Below, one piece after another: positions 18,368 to 27,315 of a stretch of DNA of 64,000 nucleotides. The stretch is from Companilactobacillus bobalius (GTDB lineage: Bacteria; Bacillota; Bacilli; Lactobacillales; Lactobacillaceae): contig NZ_LNUA01000032.1 of assembly GCF_009764355.1 (NCBI RefSeq), forward strand, positions 186,001 to 250,000, read 5' to 3'. Both the position numbers and the translations under genes were made by a program. Position 1 is the first letter of the stretch. Every line of letters begins with the position of its first letter. The notes under the pieces are model-generated. The model saw only the letters and a program-made list of their open reading frames with translations. It was not told the origin of the DNA and did not search any database.

Positions 18368-19228
18368 ATGCAAAAGTTTTTTTCAAATAAAAAATTGATT
18401 ATTTTAATGATACTTATTATTGTTACTTTTGGACTTTTGGCGGTAACGGTTAATATTCGTGATAAAAAGAGTACACCGCCAGTTGTTCAACAGGTTGGTA
18501 ATGATGTCGTCAGTGTTGTTGGTGGAGTTTTTGCATATCCAACTAATGCTGTAAAAAATGCTACCTCAGAATTCTCTGATTTGTACAACACATATTCTGA
18601 AAACAAACGTTTAAAAGCCAGAATTGGCGAGTTAGCACAAAATCAGGCTAAGTTAGAAGTAGTTCAAGATGAAAATAAGAAGTTAAAACAAGAGTTAAAA
18701 CTTAATGGTACACTCACTGATTACAGTACAGTTAATGCCTCTGTTTTGTCGCGGTCACCAAGTAGTTGGCAAAATTACTTAACAATTAATCGTGGTCAAA
18801 CAAGTGGTATTAAGAAGAATATGCCGGTTATGTCTGGAAAAGGTTTAATTGGTAGAATTATCGAAGTAGACAAGGTCAGTTCTAAGGTTGAATTGATTTC
18901 AACTAATAATGAATTGAATGATAAGTTTGCTGCCGAAATTTTAGGTGATAATAAAAATGTTACTGGTGTTGTTAGTCGTTACGATAGTTCTACTGGTGAC
19001 TTAGTGATGGAAAACGTTAATTCTACAAAAGATATTAAAAAAGGCCAAAGCGTAATTACATCAGGTTTAGGTGGCTTGACACCTCGTGGATTGTACATAG
19101 GTAAAGTTTATGGGATTAAGAAAGATAATTACGGGATGACAAATTCTGTTTATATTACCCCAGCCGCTGAATTGCGTAACTTTACTGTTGTAACAGTCAT
19201 TAAGTCTTCGGTTCATGGTGAGAATTAA
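18368..19228 (+). CDS. mreC: Cell shape protein MreC
   Basis: Bitopic elongasome scaffold of 286 residues. An N-terminal membrane helix (LIILMILIIVTFGLLAVTV) is followed by a coiled coil (residues about 70-115, KLEVVQDENKKLKQELKL) and the beta-rich MreC domain with NRGQTSGIKKNMPVM and GLIGRIIEVDKVSSKV. The start follows AGGAGGA. Its stop overlaps the mreD ATG. It has no replaced block, unlike its upstream neighbour. Confidence 0.95.
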   Translation: MQKFFSNKKLIILMILIIVTFGLLAVTVNIRDKKSTPPVVQQVGNDVVSVVGGVFAYPTNAVKNATSEFSDLYNTYSENKRLKARIGELAQNQAKLEVVQDENKKLKQELKLNGTLTDYSTVNASVLSRSPSSWQNYLTINRGQTSGIKKNMPVMSGKGLIGRIIEVDKVSSKVELISTNNELNDKFAAEILGDNKNVTGVVSRYDSSTGDLVMENVNSTKDIKKGQSVITSGLGGLTPRGLYIGKVYGIKKDNYGMTNSVYITPAAELRNFTVVTVIKSSVHGEN

Positions 19229-19770
19229 TGAATATTAAAAGACGAAAGATTTTTGGACAAGTATTATTCATTTTATTTGCATTTTATTTAGATGGTTTAA
19301 TAAAATGGGCCTTTTTGAATAATATGAATCATGAAACAATAGTGATCTTGCCACAAATCATGTTAATGGCAGTCGTTATGTTAACGATGAGGATTGAGGA
19401 TCGTCGTCAGTTGATCATATACGGTATAGTCTTTGGGGTTATTTATGATTCTTACTATTATGGAATCATTGGACTATATACAATTCTGTTGCCACTGCTA
19501 ATGGTGGGAATAGATCATTTCAGATTTTTATTGATTAAAAATAATATGGGATATGATATTTCCATTTATTTTTTGTCGTTAACCTTTTTACAAACGGGAA
19601 TCTATTTGTTAGAAAAATTATTGCAGCAAACAAGTACAGATGTTTTTGATTTCATTACGTATACGTTGGGACCAACGTTGTTGTGGAATATAGTTGTTTT
19701 CTTTGTTATCTATATTCCATTAGCAAATATGTCTGCCTGGTTGGTGAAATATCGGAGGGATAGTAAATGA
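19228..19770 (+). CDS. mreD: Rod shape-determining protein MreD
   Basis: Integral membrane protein of 180 residues with five to six hydrophobic segments and the family pattern EDRRQLIIYGIVFGVIYDSYYYGIIGLYT. It works with MreC in the elongation complex. Its ATG overlaps the mreC stop and its own end overlaps minC by 4 bases, a tightly coupled operon. Confidence 0.9.
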   Translation: MNIKRRKIFGQVLFILFAFYLDGLIKWAFLNNMNHETIVILPQIMLMAVVMLTMRIEDRRQLIIYGIVFGVIYDSYYYGIIGLYTILLPLLMVGIDHFRFLLIKNNMGYDISIYFLSLTFLQTGIYLLEKLLQQTSTDVFDFITYTLGPTLLWNIVVFFVIYIPLANMSAWLVKYRRDSK

Positions 19771-20435
19771 GTGACATCATTTTAAAAGGTGGTAAAGATG
19801 GATTTTCAGTTATTTTTAATGAAAATGCCAATTATGACGATGCGTTGAAAGAACTAAAAGAGTTAATTATGCAACAAAACGTTAAATCAACCAATGAAAA
19901 TGATGATGCTATTAGTTTTACTATTAAAACCGGTAAGCGATTATTTACTAGTCAACAAAAGGAAAGTATTGAAGGATTCTTTGAAAAATATCCACAATTA
20001 GAATTAAAGGATATTGAATCAGATGTTGAAGATAAAAAAAACGTTAAAGAGTTATTTGATGCTAACAAGACTAATGTTGAATCCGGAATTGTACGTAGCG
20101 GTCAAAGATTAGAGTATAAAGGTGATTTGATTTTTTTGGGATCATTACATCGTGATGCTCAAATATGTGCGACTGGTTCTATCTATATTTTGGGAGAAGT
20201 CAGTGGAATCGTTCAAGCTGGTTTTCCCGATAATCCTAATGCAGCCATTTTTGGTAATCTGAAGGGTATCGATCAATTACGAATTGCTGATGTTATTGAA
20301 ATTGTAACCGATGATAATCGTGAAGATTTTCAGGATGGCAAGTTTGCTTTTATCAATGATTTACACGCTATTAGTGTTGACGATTTAAAGAATTACAAAG
20401 ATAAAATAAATGATTTAAGAAAAAGGACAGATTAA
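19767..20435 (+). CDS. minC: Septum site-determining protein MinC
   Basis: FtsZ-assembly inhibitor. The C-terminal dimerisation beta-helix is recognisable: VRSGQRLEYKGDLIFLGSLHRDAQICATGSIYILGEVSGIVQAG followed by FGNLKGIDQLRIADVIEIV. The N-terminal FtsZ-binding domain (residues 1-95) is more variable. 222 residues, intact. It precedes minD by 2 bases. No minE is present, consistent with a DivIVA-anchored Min system (divIVA at 34.8 kb). Confidence 0.92.
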   Translation: MSDIILKGGKDGFSVIFNENANYDDALKELKELIMQQNVKSTNENDDAISFTIKTGKRLFTSQQKESIEGFFEKYPQLELKDIESDVEDKKNVKELFDANKTNVESGIVRSGQRLEYKGDLIFLGSLHRDAQICATGSIYILGEVSGIVQAGFPDNPNAAIFGNLKGIDQLRIADVIEIVTDDNREDFQDGKFAFINDLHAISVDDLKNYKDKINDLRKRTD

Positions 20436-20437
20436 CT

Positions 20438-21235
20438 ATGGGAATATCAATAGTTGTAACTTCAGGAAAAGGTGGAGTTGGCAAAACAACTACCACCGCA
20501 TATTTATTTATTCTAACTTATAGTATACTTAAAGTATAGACGTTTAATATCAAAATTGTAGAGAATTAATACTTTATTTTAGTAATGGGACTAACTAATC
20601 GAGTTGTTTACGATATTGTGGATGTTGCTCAACATCGGGTAGTGGTTTCTCAAGCTTTGGTGCGAGATCCTAGATTTGAAGACAATTTATATTTATTGGC
20701 GGCATCACAGTTTGCTGATAAATACGTTTTAGACAAAGACTCATTAGCACAGATTATCGATGAATTGAAGCAACGATTTGATTTTGTGATGATTGATTGT
20801 CCAGCTGGGATTGAGTATGGCTTTCAAAATGCTGTTTCAACAATGGCTAAGGCTATCATTAAGAGACAGATGCAACTGTATCCCACTAAACTTGTTGTAG
20901 AACTGACTGAAGAGTAAGAAAATATGAACATGCCGATAACACCGCATTTAGTTATCAATCGTATCCGTAAGAATATGATTAATGAGGGTACATCAATGCG
21001 AATTGATGACATTGTTAATCATTTAGGAATTCCATTATTAGGAATTGTTATGGATGAAGATAAGGTTATCTCGGCTTCTAATGCTGGGCAAACAGTGGCT
21101 TTTGACCGTGATAGCAGTGCAGGTCACAGTTATCAGAATATTGCTCGAAGAATGTTGGGAGAGAGTATTCCCTTAGATCTATCAACTGAAACTAAAAAGG
21201 TTGGATTCTGGGGCCGTGTCTTTGGAAAAAAATGA
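20438..21235 (+). pseudogene. minD: Septum site-determining ATPase MinD, two replaced blocks
   Basis: Walker-type ATPase that recruits MinC to the membrane. The deviant P-loop TSGKGGVGKTTTTA, VMIDCPAGIEYGF and the C-terminal FWGRVFGKK amphipathic anchor are present. Block one (about 20507-20587, 27 codons) replaces the switch I stretch (normally VDLDIGLRNLDVV) with AT-rich sequence containing two stops. Block two (about 20840-20926) replaces the VVTTPE...DADR region and ends in a TAA at 20915-20917; it reads as the C-terminus of another protein (QMQLYPTKLVVELTEE, stop). Frames before, between and after agree and the total of 265 codons is normal. Confidence 0.9.
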
Positions 21236-21250
21236 GTCCTATGGTACAAT
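21222..21250 (+). promoter_or_regulatory. Promoter of the thiT transcript
   Basis: TTGGAA and TACAAT are separated by exactly 17 bases. The -35 lies inside the last codons of minD, and transcription would start about 12 bases before the riboswitch. Confidence 0.7.
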
Positions 21251-21269
21251 GTTTTTAAATAATATAAGT

Positions 21270-21360
21270 CAACACAGGGGGAGCCTTTGGCTGAGAGTGA
21301 GCGTAATCGTTCAGACCCTTTAAACCTGTTATGTTAATACATGCGTAGGAATAGTGTTGT
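21270..21360 (+). promoter_or_regulatory. TPP riboswitch (THI element)
   Basis: Canonical thiamin pyrophosphate aptamer. The P1 arms CAACAC and GTGTTG close the element. Inside are the pyrimidine-sensing GGCTGAGAGTGAG, the GACCCTTTAAACCTG strand, and ATGCGTAGGAA. It directly precedes thiT, so high TPP should switch the thiamine transporter off. Confidence 0.95.
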
Positions 21361-21375
21361 TCAAGCAGAAGCTCG

Positions 21376-21415
21376 AACTCTCTTGTGATGACAAAAATCA
21401 GAAGGGAGTTTTTTT
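21376..21415 (+). terminator. Riboswitch expression platform hairpin
   Basis: AACTCTCTT (21376-21384) pairs with AAGGGAGTT (21402-21410), followed by a T-run. The 3' arm contains the thiT ribosome-binding site GAAGGGA, so the same hairpin can end transcription and hide the start site. Confidence 0.8.
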
Positions 21416-21417
21416 GT

Positions 21418-21999
21418 ATGATTAATAAAGCTAAGATCCATTGTGAATTAATTGTTTTGACAGAGGGGGCTATCATTACCGCTTTGGCAATGGGGTTGTC
21501 CTATATACCTCATTCCACGGGAGTTTCCTCAGTTGAATTTGTTTATGGATTGATACCAATGTCCATTTATGCTTTAAGAAGAGGACTAAAGCCTGGTTTA
21601 ATGGCCGGCTTAGTTTGGGGATTATTAGATATGTTCCTTAGGGGATTAGGTGGAGGAGTTTTGAATCCACTTCAAGGTTTTGTTGAATATCCATTGGCTT
21701 TTGGTGTTGTGGGCTTGATTGGTTTAGGAAGTGTTAGAGTTCAACGTGCTATTAGAAATGGTAAAAATGCATTAGGATTGATAATCTTTTATTCAGCAAT
21801 TGGTTTTTTAGCTAAGTACTTCTTGCACTTTATTGCTGGTGGTATCTATTGGGGTTCATATGCACCTAAATCAATGAATCCTTGGATTTATTCCTTAGTT
21901 ATCAATGGAGGTAGCTTTATAGCTAATATGATCATGTTGATTGTCCTAGCTGTTTTATTAAATCGAATCTTTAAACAATTGATAATTCCAAGAAATTAA
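21418..21999 (+). CDS. thiT: Energy-coupled thiamine transporter S-component ThiT
   Basis: Membrane thiamine-binding subunit that works with the shared ECF AAT module. Six hydrophobic segments; recognisable features are LTEGAIITALAMGLSYIP, the loop EFVYGLIPMSIYALRRGLKPGLMAGLVWGLLD (thiamine site tryptophan), and FLAKYFLHFIAGGIYWGSYAP. The ATG at 21418 is chosen over the in-frame ATG at 21385: the latter lies inside the riboswitch hairpin loop, while GAAGGGA is placed 10 bases before 21418. Length 193 residues, normal. A terminator follows directly. Confidence 0.95.
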   Translation: MINKAKIHCELIVLTEGAIITALAMGLSYIPHSTGVSSVEFVYGLIPMSIYALRRGLKPGLMAGLVWGLLDMFLRGLGGGVLNPLQGFVEYPLAFGVVGLIGLGSVRVQRAIRNGKNALGLIIFYSAIGFLAKYFLHFIAGGIYWGSYAPKSMNPWIYSLVINGGSFIANMIMLIVLAVLLNRIFKQLIIPRN

Positions 22000-22001
22000 T
22001 T

Positions 22002-22045
22002 AAAAAGAGTCTAACCTGAATTTTTCAGGTTAGACTCTTTTTTTT
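22002..22045 (+). terminator. Terminator after thiT
   Basis: Near-perfect stem of about 19 bp (AAAAAGAGTCTAACCTGAA and its complement) with a short T loop and an eight-T tail. It may also end the converging small minus-strand gene. Confidence 0.95.
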
Positions 22046-22053
22046 GCGCTCTT

Positions 22054-22170
22054 TTAAATAAAACTCATAATTGAGCCAAGAACAACGCCACCAATTGTGA
22101 CAATAATCATCAACCAAACAACAATTTGAATAATTTTAGTCAATGTGCTTTTAGGTTTCTTTTCGTCCAA
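22054..22170 (-). CDS. DUF4044-like small membrane protein
   Basis: A 38-residue peptide: a basic N-terminus DEKKPKSTLTK, then one membrane helix (IIQIVVWLMIIVTIGGVVLG). DUF4044 proteins of this size and pattern are common beside mraZ in lactobacilli; their function is unknown. I use the TTG at 22170 because GGTGGAAG lies about 6 bases upstream; GTG codons at 22179 and 22182 are in frame but overlap that site. It is convergent with thiT. Confidence 0.65.
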   Translation of the reverse strand: MDEKKPKSTLTKIIQIVVWLMIIVTIGGVVLGSIMSFI

Positions 22171-22342
22171 AACTTCCACCACCTAATTTATATATAGTGA
22201 AATGGTACTTCACAAAGGAAATTTATGCAATATTGTAATGGTTTTCTCTTTTGATTTTGGGAAAACTCCCCACCCTCGTAAATGTATAATTACCAACTGT
22301 TTGCAAGTTTCTTAACTACTTTAGACCGATTGTCAAATATCG

Positions 22343-22367
22343 TGTGGTTAATTGTGGTGATTTGTGG
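22343..22367 (+). promoter_or_regulatory. Putative MraZ operator (mraZ box)
   Basis: Three TGTGG repeats begin at 22343, 22353 and 22363, exactly 10 bases apart with five-base spacers; TAGGA at 22373 may be a degenerate fourth. MraZ rings bind direct repeats of a TGGG-type core with this helical-turn spacing ahead of their own gene. The role is inferred from spacing and position. Confidence 0.65.
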
Positions 22368-22403
22368 TAAATTAGGAAGTGTTAAAGAATTGAGGTGATA
22401 TCC

Positions 22404-22835
22404 ATGTTCATGGGTGAATTTCATCACACACTTGATAATAAAGGCAGAATTATTGTACCTGCTAAATTTAGAAAACTACTTGGTGATGAGTTCGTAATAA
22501 CTCGTGGAATGGATGGCTGCCTTTTTGGTTATCCTCTAGAGCAATGGGATAAACTTGAAGCTCAGTTGGATAAGTTACCACTAACTAAGAAGGATGCAAG
22601 AGCCTTCACCCGATTCTTTTATTCTGCAGCTGCAGAGGTAGAATTTGACAAACAGGGTCGGATTAATCTTTCGACTCCGTTGATCAAATTTGCTAAGTTA
22701 AATAAGAATTGTGTAATTGTAGGTGTTTCTGACCGTATTGAAATATGGGATGAGGAATGCTGGAATAAATTTAGCCAAGAGGCTGAAGATAATTTTGAAG
22801 AAATATCGGAGAAAATGACAGACTTTGACTTCTAA
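22404..22835 (+). CDS. mraZ: Transcriptional regulator MraZ
   Basis: SpoVT/AbrB-like DNA-binding protein that autoregulates the dcw cluster. Two MraZ repeats are visible: [22 protein letters not shown] and, in the second half, [19 protein letters not shown]. The 143-residue length is normal. The start at MFMGEF is supported by AGGTGA seven bases upstream; an in-frame ATG three codons earlier lacks spacing. It overlaps rsmH by 11 bases. Confidence 0.96.
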   Translation: MFMGEFHHTLDNKGRIIVPAKFRKLLGDEFVITRGMDGCLFGYPLEQWDKLEAQLDKLPLTKKDARAFTRFFYSAAAEVEFDKQGRINLSTPLIKFAKLNKNCVIVGVSDRIEIWDEECWNKFSQEAEDNFEEISEKMTDFDF

Positions 22836-23775
22836 CGAATATAAACATAAAACAGTACTTTTAAAAGAAACTATTGATGAGGTAAATCCACATGATAATG
22901 GTATTTATGTAGACGCTACCTTTGGCCGTGGAGGGCACAGTAAAGAATTATTGAGCCGTATGCACCACAGCCATCTTTATGTTTTTGATCGTGACGAGGC
23001 TGCCATTAAGGTCGGTGAGAGTATTCAAAACGATCCAACCATCATTGGTGATAATACATTAACTTTAATACGTGATAATTTTGAGAATATGCAAGAACGT
23101 TTGTTGGATTTGGGTGTTACTGAGGTAGATGGGATTGTTTACGATTTAGGAGTTTCGTCTCCACAATTTGATGATGCAGTCAGAGGATTCAGTTACAAGA
23201 AGGCCGCTCGTCTTGATATGAGGATGGATCAAAGACAAGACTTAGATGCAGAGAAAATTGTTAACGACTGGTCATATAGTGAGTTAGTCGGTATTTTCTA
23301 CAAATACAGTGATGAAAAATTTTCTAAACAGATTGCCCGTGCCATTGAAAGAACACGTGAGGATCATCGTATTACTTCTACATTGGAATTAGCTGATATT
23401 ATTAAGAATGCCATTCCTGCAGCAGCTAGAAGAACAGGCGGTTTGGCATTTCAAATTGTCTTTCAAGCAATTAGAATTGCGGTAAATGATGAATTGGGTT
23501 CTCTTGAGAGATCCTTGGATCAAGCAATTAAATTGTTAGCACCAAAGGGTAGAATAAGCGTTATAACTTTTCAATCAAAAGAAGACAGAATTGTAAAACA
23601 TATTTTTAAGGATAATTCACACGTTGATGTTCCACGCGGATTACCAGTCATTCCAGATGACATTAAACCAGTTTTGAAACAGATAACACGAAAACCAATT
23701 CTGCCTAACGATAAGGAATTAACTGAAAATAATCGGGCACATAGTGCCAAATTACGCGTTGTTGAAAAGATATAA
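22825..23775 (+). CDS. rsmH: 16S rRNA (cytosine-1402 N4) methyltransferase RsmH
   Basis: SAM-dependent methyltransferase (formerly MraW). SAM-binding [16 protein letters not shown], then [20 protein letters not shown] and the C-terminal [17 protein letters not shown]. 316 residues, complete. A TTG start inside the end of mraZ is used ([15 protein letters not shown]), giving the normal N-terminus and an 11-base overlap. Second gene of the dcw cluster. Confidence 0.95.
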   Translation: MTSNEYKHKTVLLKETIDEVNPHDNGIYVDATFGRGGHSKELLSRMHHSHLYVFDRDEAAIKVGESIQNDPTIIGDNTLTLIRDNFENMQERLLDLGVTEVDGIVYDLGVSSPQFDDAVRGFSYKKAARLDMRMDQRQDLDAEKIVNDWSYSELVGIFYKYSDEKFSKQIARAIERTREDHRITSTLELADIIKNAIPAAARRTGGLAFQIVFQAIRIAVNDELGSLERSLDQAIKLLAPKGRISVITFQSKEDRIVKHIFKDNSHVDVPRGLPVIPDDIKPVLKQITRKPILPNDKELTENNRAHSAKLRVVEKI

Positions 23776-23787
23776 TGGAGAAATAAT

Positions 23788-24153
23788 ATGAGAGAAGAAA
23801 GTACAGCTAGAAATTTACAAGACTATCAAGTTGCTCCAGAGCCTGAGAAGGTTGTTCAAGCAGCTCCTAAAGTACATAGTGTAAAACTGTCAAAATTTGA
23901 GACTGTTTCCATCGTAGGTCTCTCTCTTTTAACGTTGGCATTAATGGTAGCTTTAGTTAGTATAAAAGTTTCGATGACTTCTTCTCAAAATGAGTTAGAT
24001 AGTCTTACTAATCAAATCTCTAAGACTAATACGAGCAATGTTAATTTAAGACAAGAAATTTCTGAATTAAGCAGTTTTGATCGGTTCTCTTCTTTCGCTA
24101 AAAAGCACAATTTAAAAATGAGCGATAATAATGTAAGGAATATATCAAGATGA
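23788..24153 (+). CDS. ftsL: Cell division protein FtsL
   Basis: Small bitopic divisome protein of 121 residues. A cytoplasmic tail (residues 1-50), a membrane helix (VSIVGLSLLTLALMVALVSI) and a short extracellular leucine-zipper-like coil (SQNELDSLTNQISKTN...LRQEISEL) are visible. It forms the FtsQLB/DivIB-DivIC complex. Identification rests on topology and its place between rsmH and pbp2B. Its stop overlaps the pbp2B ATG. Confidence 0.9.
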   Translation: MREESTARNLQDYQVAPEPEKVVQAAPKVHSVKLSKFETVSIVGLSLLTLALMVALVSIKVSMTSSQNELDSLTNQISKTNTSNVNLRQEISELSSFDRFSSFAKKHNLKMSDNNVRNISR

Positions 24154-26318
24154 GTAAGTTCAGAAAACTATTAAAAAATAAGGCAAGACGCAATCATTAT
24201 ATAGTTGGTATATTAATTTTGATTGTGACTGCCTTTTCTTTTATCCTTTTTATCCAAAGATTCGCTTATATCTCTATGAGTAAACAATATGATGGAGTGA
24301 ATCTAGAAAAAAGAACTAAAGCTAAATATGAAAAAGTAACGAAAGTTAATGCTAAACGTGGCGATATCCTTGATGTTAATGGTGATATGATTGCGGGAGA
24401 TTCTACGATTTATAATATTTACGCAATTGTAAATCATAAGTCGAAGACGGCCACAGGTAAAGCTGATTATGTGGTTGATAAAGAAAAAACAGCCAAAGCG
24501 TTGAGTAAGTATTTACCACTTTCTGAAAAACAATTGATTAAATATTTAACTCCTCAAAATAAGAAACAGTACCAAGTAGAATTTGGACAAGCTGGTCGTA
24601 ATTTATCAATAGAAATCAAACGTAAAATTGCGGCCCAAAGTTATAATGATTCCAGCTTTGTGGAATTTCCAAAACGGTCTTATCCTAACGGTGTTTTTGC
24701 CACTAACTTAGTTGGTATTACTAAGGCTGACGATGCTAATGATCAGAATAGTAATATTAGTGGTGTGATGGGGATTGAAAAGTATTTCAATAAATTGTTA
24801 TCTGGTCAAGATGGTAAGAAAATTACTAAAGTTGACTTTAATGGTAATGAATTGCCTAATTCTCAAGTAAACGAGAAGCAATCGATCGATGGGTCGAATG
24901 TTTATTTGACTTTAAATAGTAAAATTCAACAGTATGCTGAAATTTTGGCACAGGATATATCTGATAAATATGAACCAAAGAATTTACAGATTTTAGTTAT
25001 GAATGCCAAAACTGGTGCAATTGAGGCAGCTACCCAACGACCAACGTTTAATCCAACAACTGGTAAGGGATTAGCTAATAGTTGGCGTGATACCCTAGTT
25101 GAAGATCAATTTGAACCGGGGTCTGTCATGAAAATTTTGACTTTGTCGGCGTCAATTGATTCCGGTAATTATGATCCAGATGAACTATATAAGTCTGGTT
25201 CAGTTGAAGTAGGCGGAAGAACAATTAGTGATTGGAATAATGCCGGTTGGGGTTATATACCTTTATCAGAGGCCTTTCCAAGATCATCTAACGTCGGAAT
25301 GGTTAAGCTGGAACAGAAGATGGGATCAAAGACTTGGATGAAGTATATGCGCCGTTTCGATATTGGTACTAAGACGAATATTTCATTGCCAGGTGAAGTA
25401 GCTGGTGGTATTTCATTCCAACATGCCAGTGATCAAGCAATGACTTCATTTGGACAAAGTGTCAATGTAAATACGATTCAAATGTTACAGGCGTTTTCAG
25501 CAATTGCTAACGGTGGAAAGATGATTAAACCGCAGATAGTCCAAAAAGTTGTTAATACTAATACTGGTAAGACTACTCAAAGCTTTAAGCGACAAGTAGT
25601 CGGACAACCAATTAAAAAGAGTACGGCTAAGCAGGTCCAAAAGGCTATGCGTCAAGTTGGTACGAAGAATTGTGGTACAGGACTTGTTTACAATATTCCT
25701 GGTATCAAGGTTGGAGTTAAAACTGGTACAGCTCAGATTGCCTCTCCAAATGGTGGGTATTTGACTGGTAGTAATAATTATATTTTCTCGGTTGCGGGGA
25801 TGATCCCTTACAATGATCCTAATTACATTGTTTATGTAACGATGAGACAACCACAGAAGATGACAGAATCACCTGAGAAGATTCTATCTGAAGTCTTTAA
25901 TCCACTAGTTAAACGCCTGGTAAATCAAGGTAAATCTCAGACAAATAGTACCCAAGCAGGTAGTCAGTATGTTGAGATTCCAAGTCTATTGGATAAGTCA
26001 ACAAATGATTCTTTGAGTAAAATTAGTAGTCTTAAATTGCAATCAGGTGTCATCGGTACTGGTAACAAGGTTGTTCAACAATTACCTGCGAGTGGTGAGA
26101 AGGTTATGCCTGGACAGAGAATGGTCTTGTTAACTAATGGTGCTATGACAATGCCAGATCTTACAGGTTGGTCCAAAAATGATGTTTTGAAGTTTGCCGA
26201 GATTACTGGTAAGCAAGTCACGACAAAAGGTGACGGATATGTTGTTAAACAGTCTGTCAGCTCTGGTCATGTGATAAATGACAGTGGTAAAATTATAGTT
26301 ACATTGAAAAATAAATAA
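24150..26318 (+). CDS. pbp2B: Class B penicillin-binding protein 2B with PASTA domains (FtsI-type)
   Basis: Septal peptidoglycan transpeptidase partner of FtsW. N-terminal membrane helix (residues about 17-40), pedestal domain (RGDILDVNGDMIAG), and a transpeptidase domain. The three active-site motifs are all present: SxxK in EPGSVMKILTL, SxN in PRSSNVGMVK and KTG in GVKTGTAQIA. Two PASTA repeats close the protein (about 598-655 and 660-722, MPDLTGWSKNDVLKFAE). 722 residues, intact. Confidence 0.95.
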   Translation: MSKFRKLLKNKARRNHYIVGILILIVTAFSFILFIQRFAYISMSKQYDGVNLEKRTKAKYEKVTKVNAKRGDILDVNGDMIAGDSTIYNIYAIVNHKSKTATGKADYVVDKEKTAKALSKYLPLSEKQLIKYLTPQNKKQYQVEFGQAGRNLSIEIKRKIAAQSYNDSSFVEFPKRSYPNGVFATNLVGITKADDANDQNSNISGVMGIEKYFNKLLSGQDGKKITKVDFNGNELPNSQVNEKQSIDGSNVYLTLNSKIQQYAEILAQDISDKYEPKNLQILVMNAKTGAIEAATQRPTFNPTTGKGLANSWRDTLVEDQFEPGSVMKILTLSASIDSGNYDPDELYKSGSVEVGGRTISDWNNAGWGYIPLSEAFPRSSNVGMVKLEQKMGSKTWMKYMRRFDIGTKTNISLPGEVAGGISFQHASDQAMTSFGQSVNVNTIQMLQAFSAIANGGKMIKPQIVQKVVNTNTGKTTQSFKRQVVGQPIKKSTAKQVQKAMRQVGTKNCGTGLVYNIPGIKVGVKTGTAQIASPNGGYLTGSNNYIFSVAGMIPYNDPNYIVYVTMRQPQKMTESPEKILSEVFNPLVKRLVNQGKSQTNSTQAGSQYVEIPSLLDKSTNDSLSKISSLKLQSGVIGTGNKVVQQLPASGEKVMPGQRMVLLTNGAMTMPDLTGWSKNDVLKFAEITGKQVTTKGDGYVVKQSVSSGHVINDSGKIIVTLKNK

Positions 26319-26333
26319 AATAAGGGGATTTTC

Positions 26334-27299
26334 ATGGAAATTAGTCATATAGTTTTCGACATAGTTAGTTCGTTTGTAATTGTGGCAATCTTAATGCCAT
26401 TTCTGATTGGCTATTTAGTTGCTCATAAAGAGGGTCAGTCAATTCGTGGGCTATTTTGGGAATTGCATGAGAAAATAGTTTTGACACCAAGCAATATGTC
26501 TCTTTTAGTTATTTTAGCCGCTTTAATTACAAATATCTGGGTTGGTGCTTGGCAGGGTCAACTAACTCATTCACTTTTAATTACGACCTTTGTTATTGTG
26601 CTTTATGGATGTATTGGTTTCATTGATGATTTCATCAAAGTTTTCAAGAAGAGAAATCTTGGACTTAGAGCCTGGCAGAAAGCACTTTTACAAATTATTG
26701 TTGGGATAATATTCTTATACGTTTATAATGGCGATCAATTGCCAATGAACTTTACAATTCCTGGTGTTTTGTCAATCGATTCAGCCGTGATTTTTATTCT
26801 GTTTACACTTTTCTGGTTGGTAGGATTCTCTAATGCTACTAATTTAACTGATGGTTTGGATGGTCTATTAGGTGGTTTAGGAACAATTTCTTATGCTACA
26901 TACGGAATTATTGCCTTGAACCAAAATCGTGCTGATATTGCAATTGTTTGTTTCTCAGTTGTAGGTGCTTTATTAGCTTTTCTATTGTACAATCACAAGC
27001 CAGCTAAGATCTTTATGGGTGATGTAGGTTCATTAGCTTTGGGTGCCGGTTTAGCAGCTATCTCGATTCTTTTGGGTCATTACTGGTCACTATTATTGAT
27101 TGGGTTTGTCTATGTAGTTGAAACTATGAGTGTTATGCTTCAAGTCTTTTCATTCAAAGTTTTTCATCGTCGTATTTTCAAGATGACACCAATTCATCAT
27201 CATTTTGAAATGTTGGGTTGGAGTGAATGGAAGATAGATATCGTATTCTGGATCGTTGGTTTGATTTGTTCTGCAATTTATTTAATTTTATTCGTATAG
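26334..27299 (+). CDS. mraY: Phospho-N-acetylmuramoyl-pentapeptide transferase MraY
   Basis: Integral membrane enzyme forming lipid I on undecaprenyl phosphate. About ten membrane segments; conserved GFIDDFIKV (aspartate pair), NATNLTDGLDGLLGG, KIFMGDVGSLALG and the HHH motif PIHHHFEMLGWSEWKI. 321 residues, intact. 15 bases after pbp2B and 16 before murD, continuous operon. Confidence 0.97.
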   Translation: MEISHIVFDIVSSFVIVAILMPFLIGYLVAHKEGQSIRGLFWELHEKIVLTPSNMSLLVILAALITNIWVGAWQGQLTHSLLITTFVIVLYGCIGFIDDFIKVFKKRNLGLRAWQKALLQIIVGIIFLYVYNGDQLPMNFTIPGVLSIDSAVIFILFTLFWLVGFSNATNLTDGLDGLLGGLGTISYATYGIIALNQNRADIAIVCFSVVGALLAFLLYNHKPAKIFMGDVGSLALGAGLAAISILLGHYWSLLLIGFVYVVETMSVMLQVFSFKVFHRRIFKMTPIHHHFEMLGWSEWKIDIVFWIVGLICSAIYLILFV

Positions 27300-27315
27300 G
27301 AAGTAAAAGATAATA

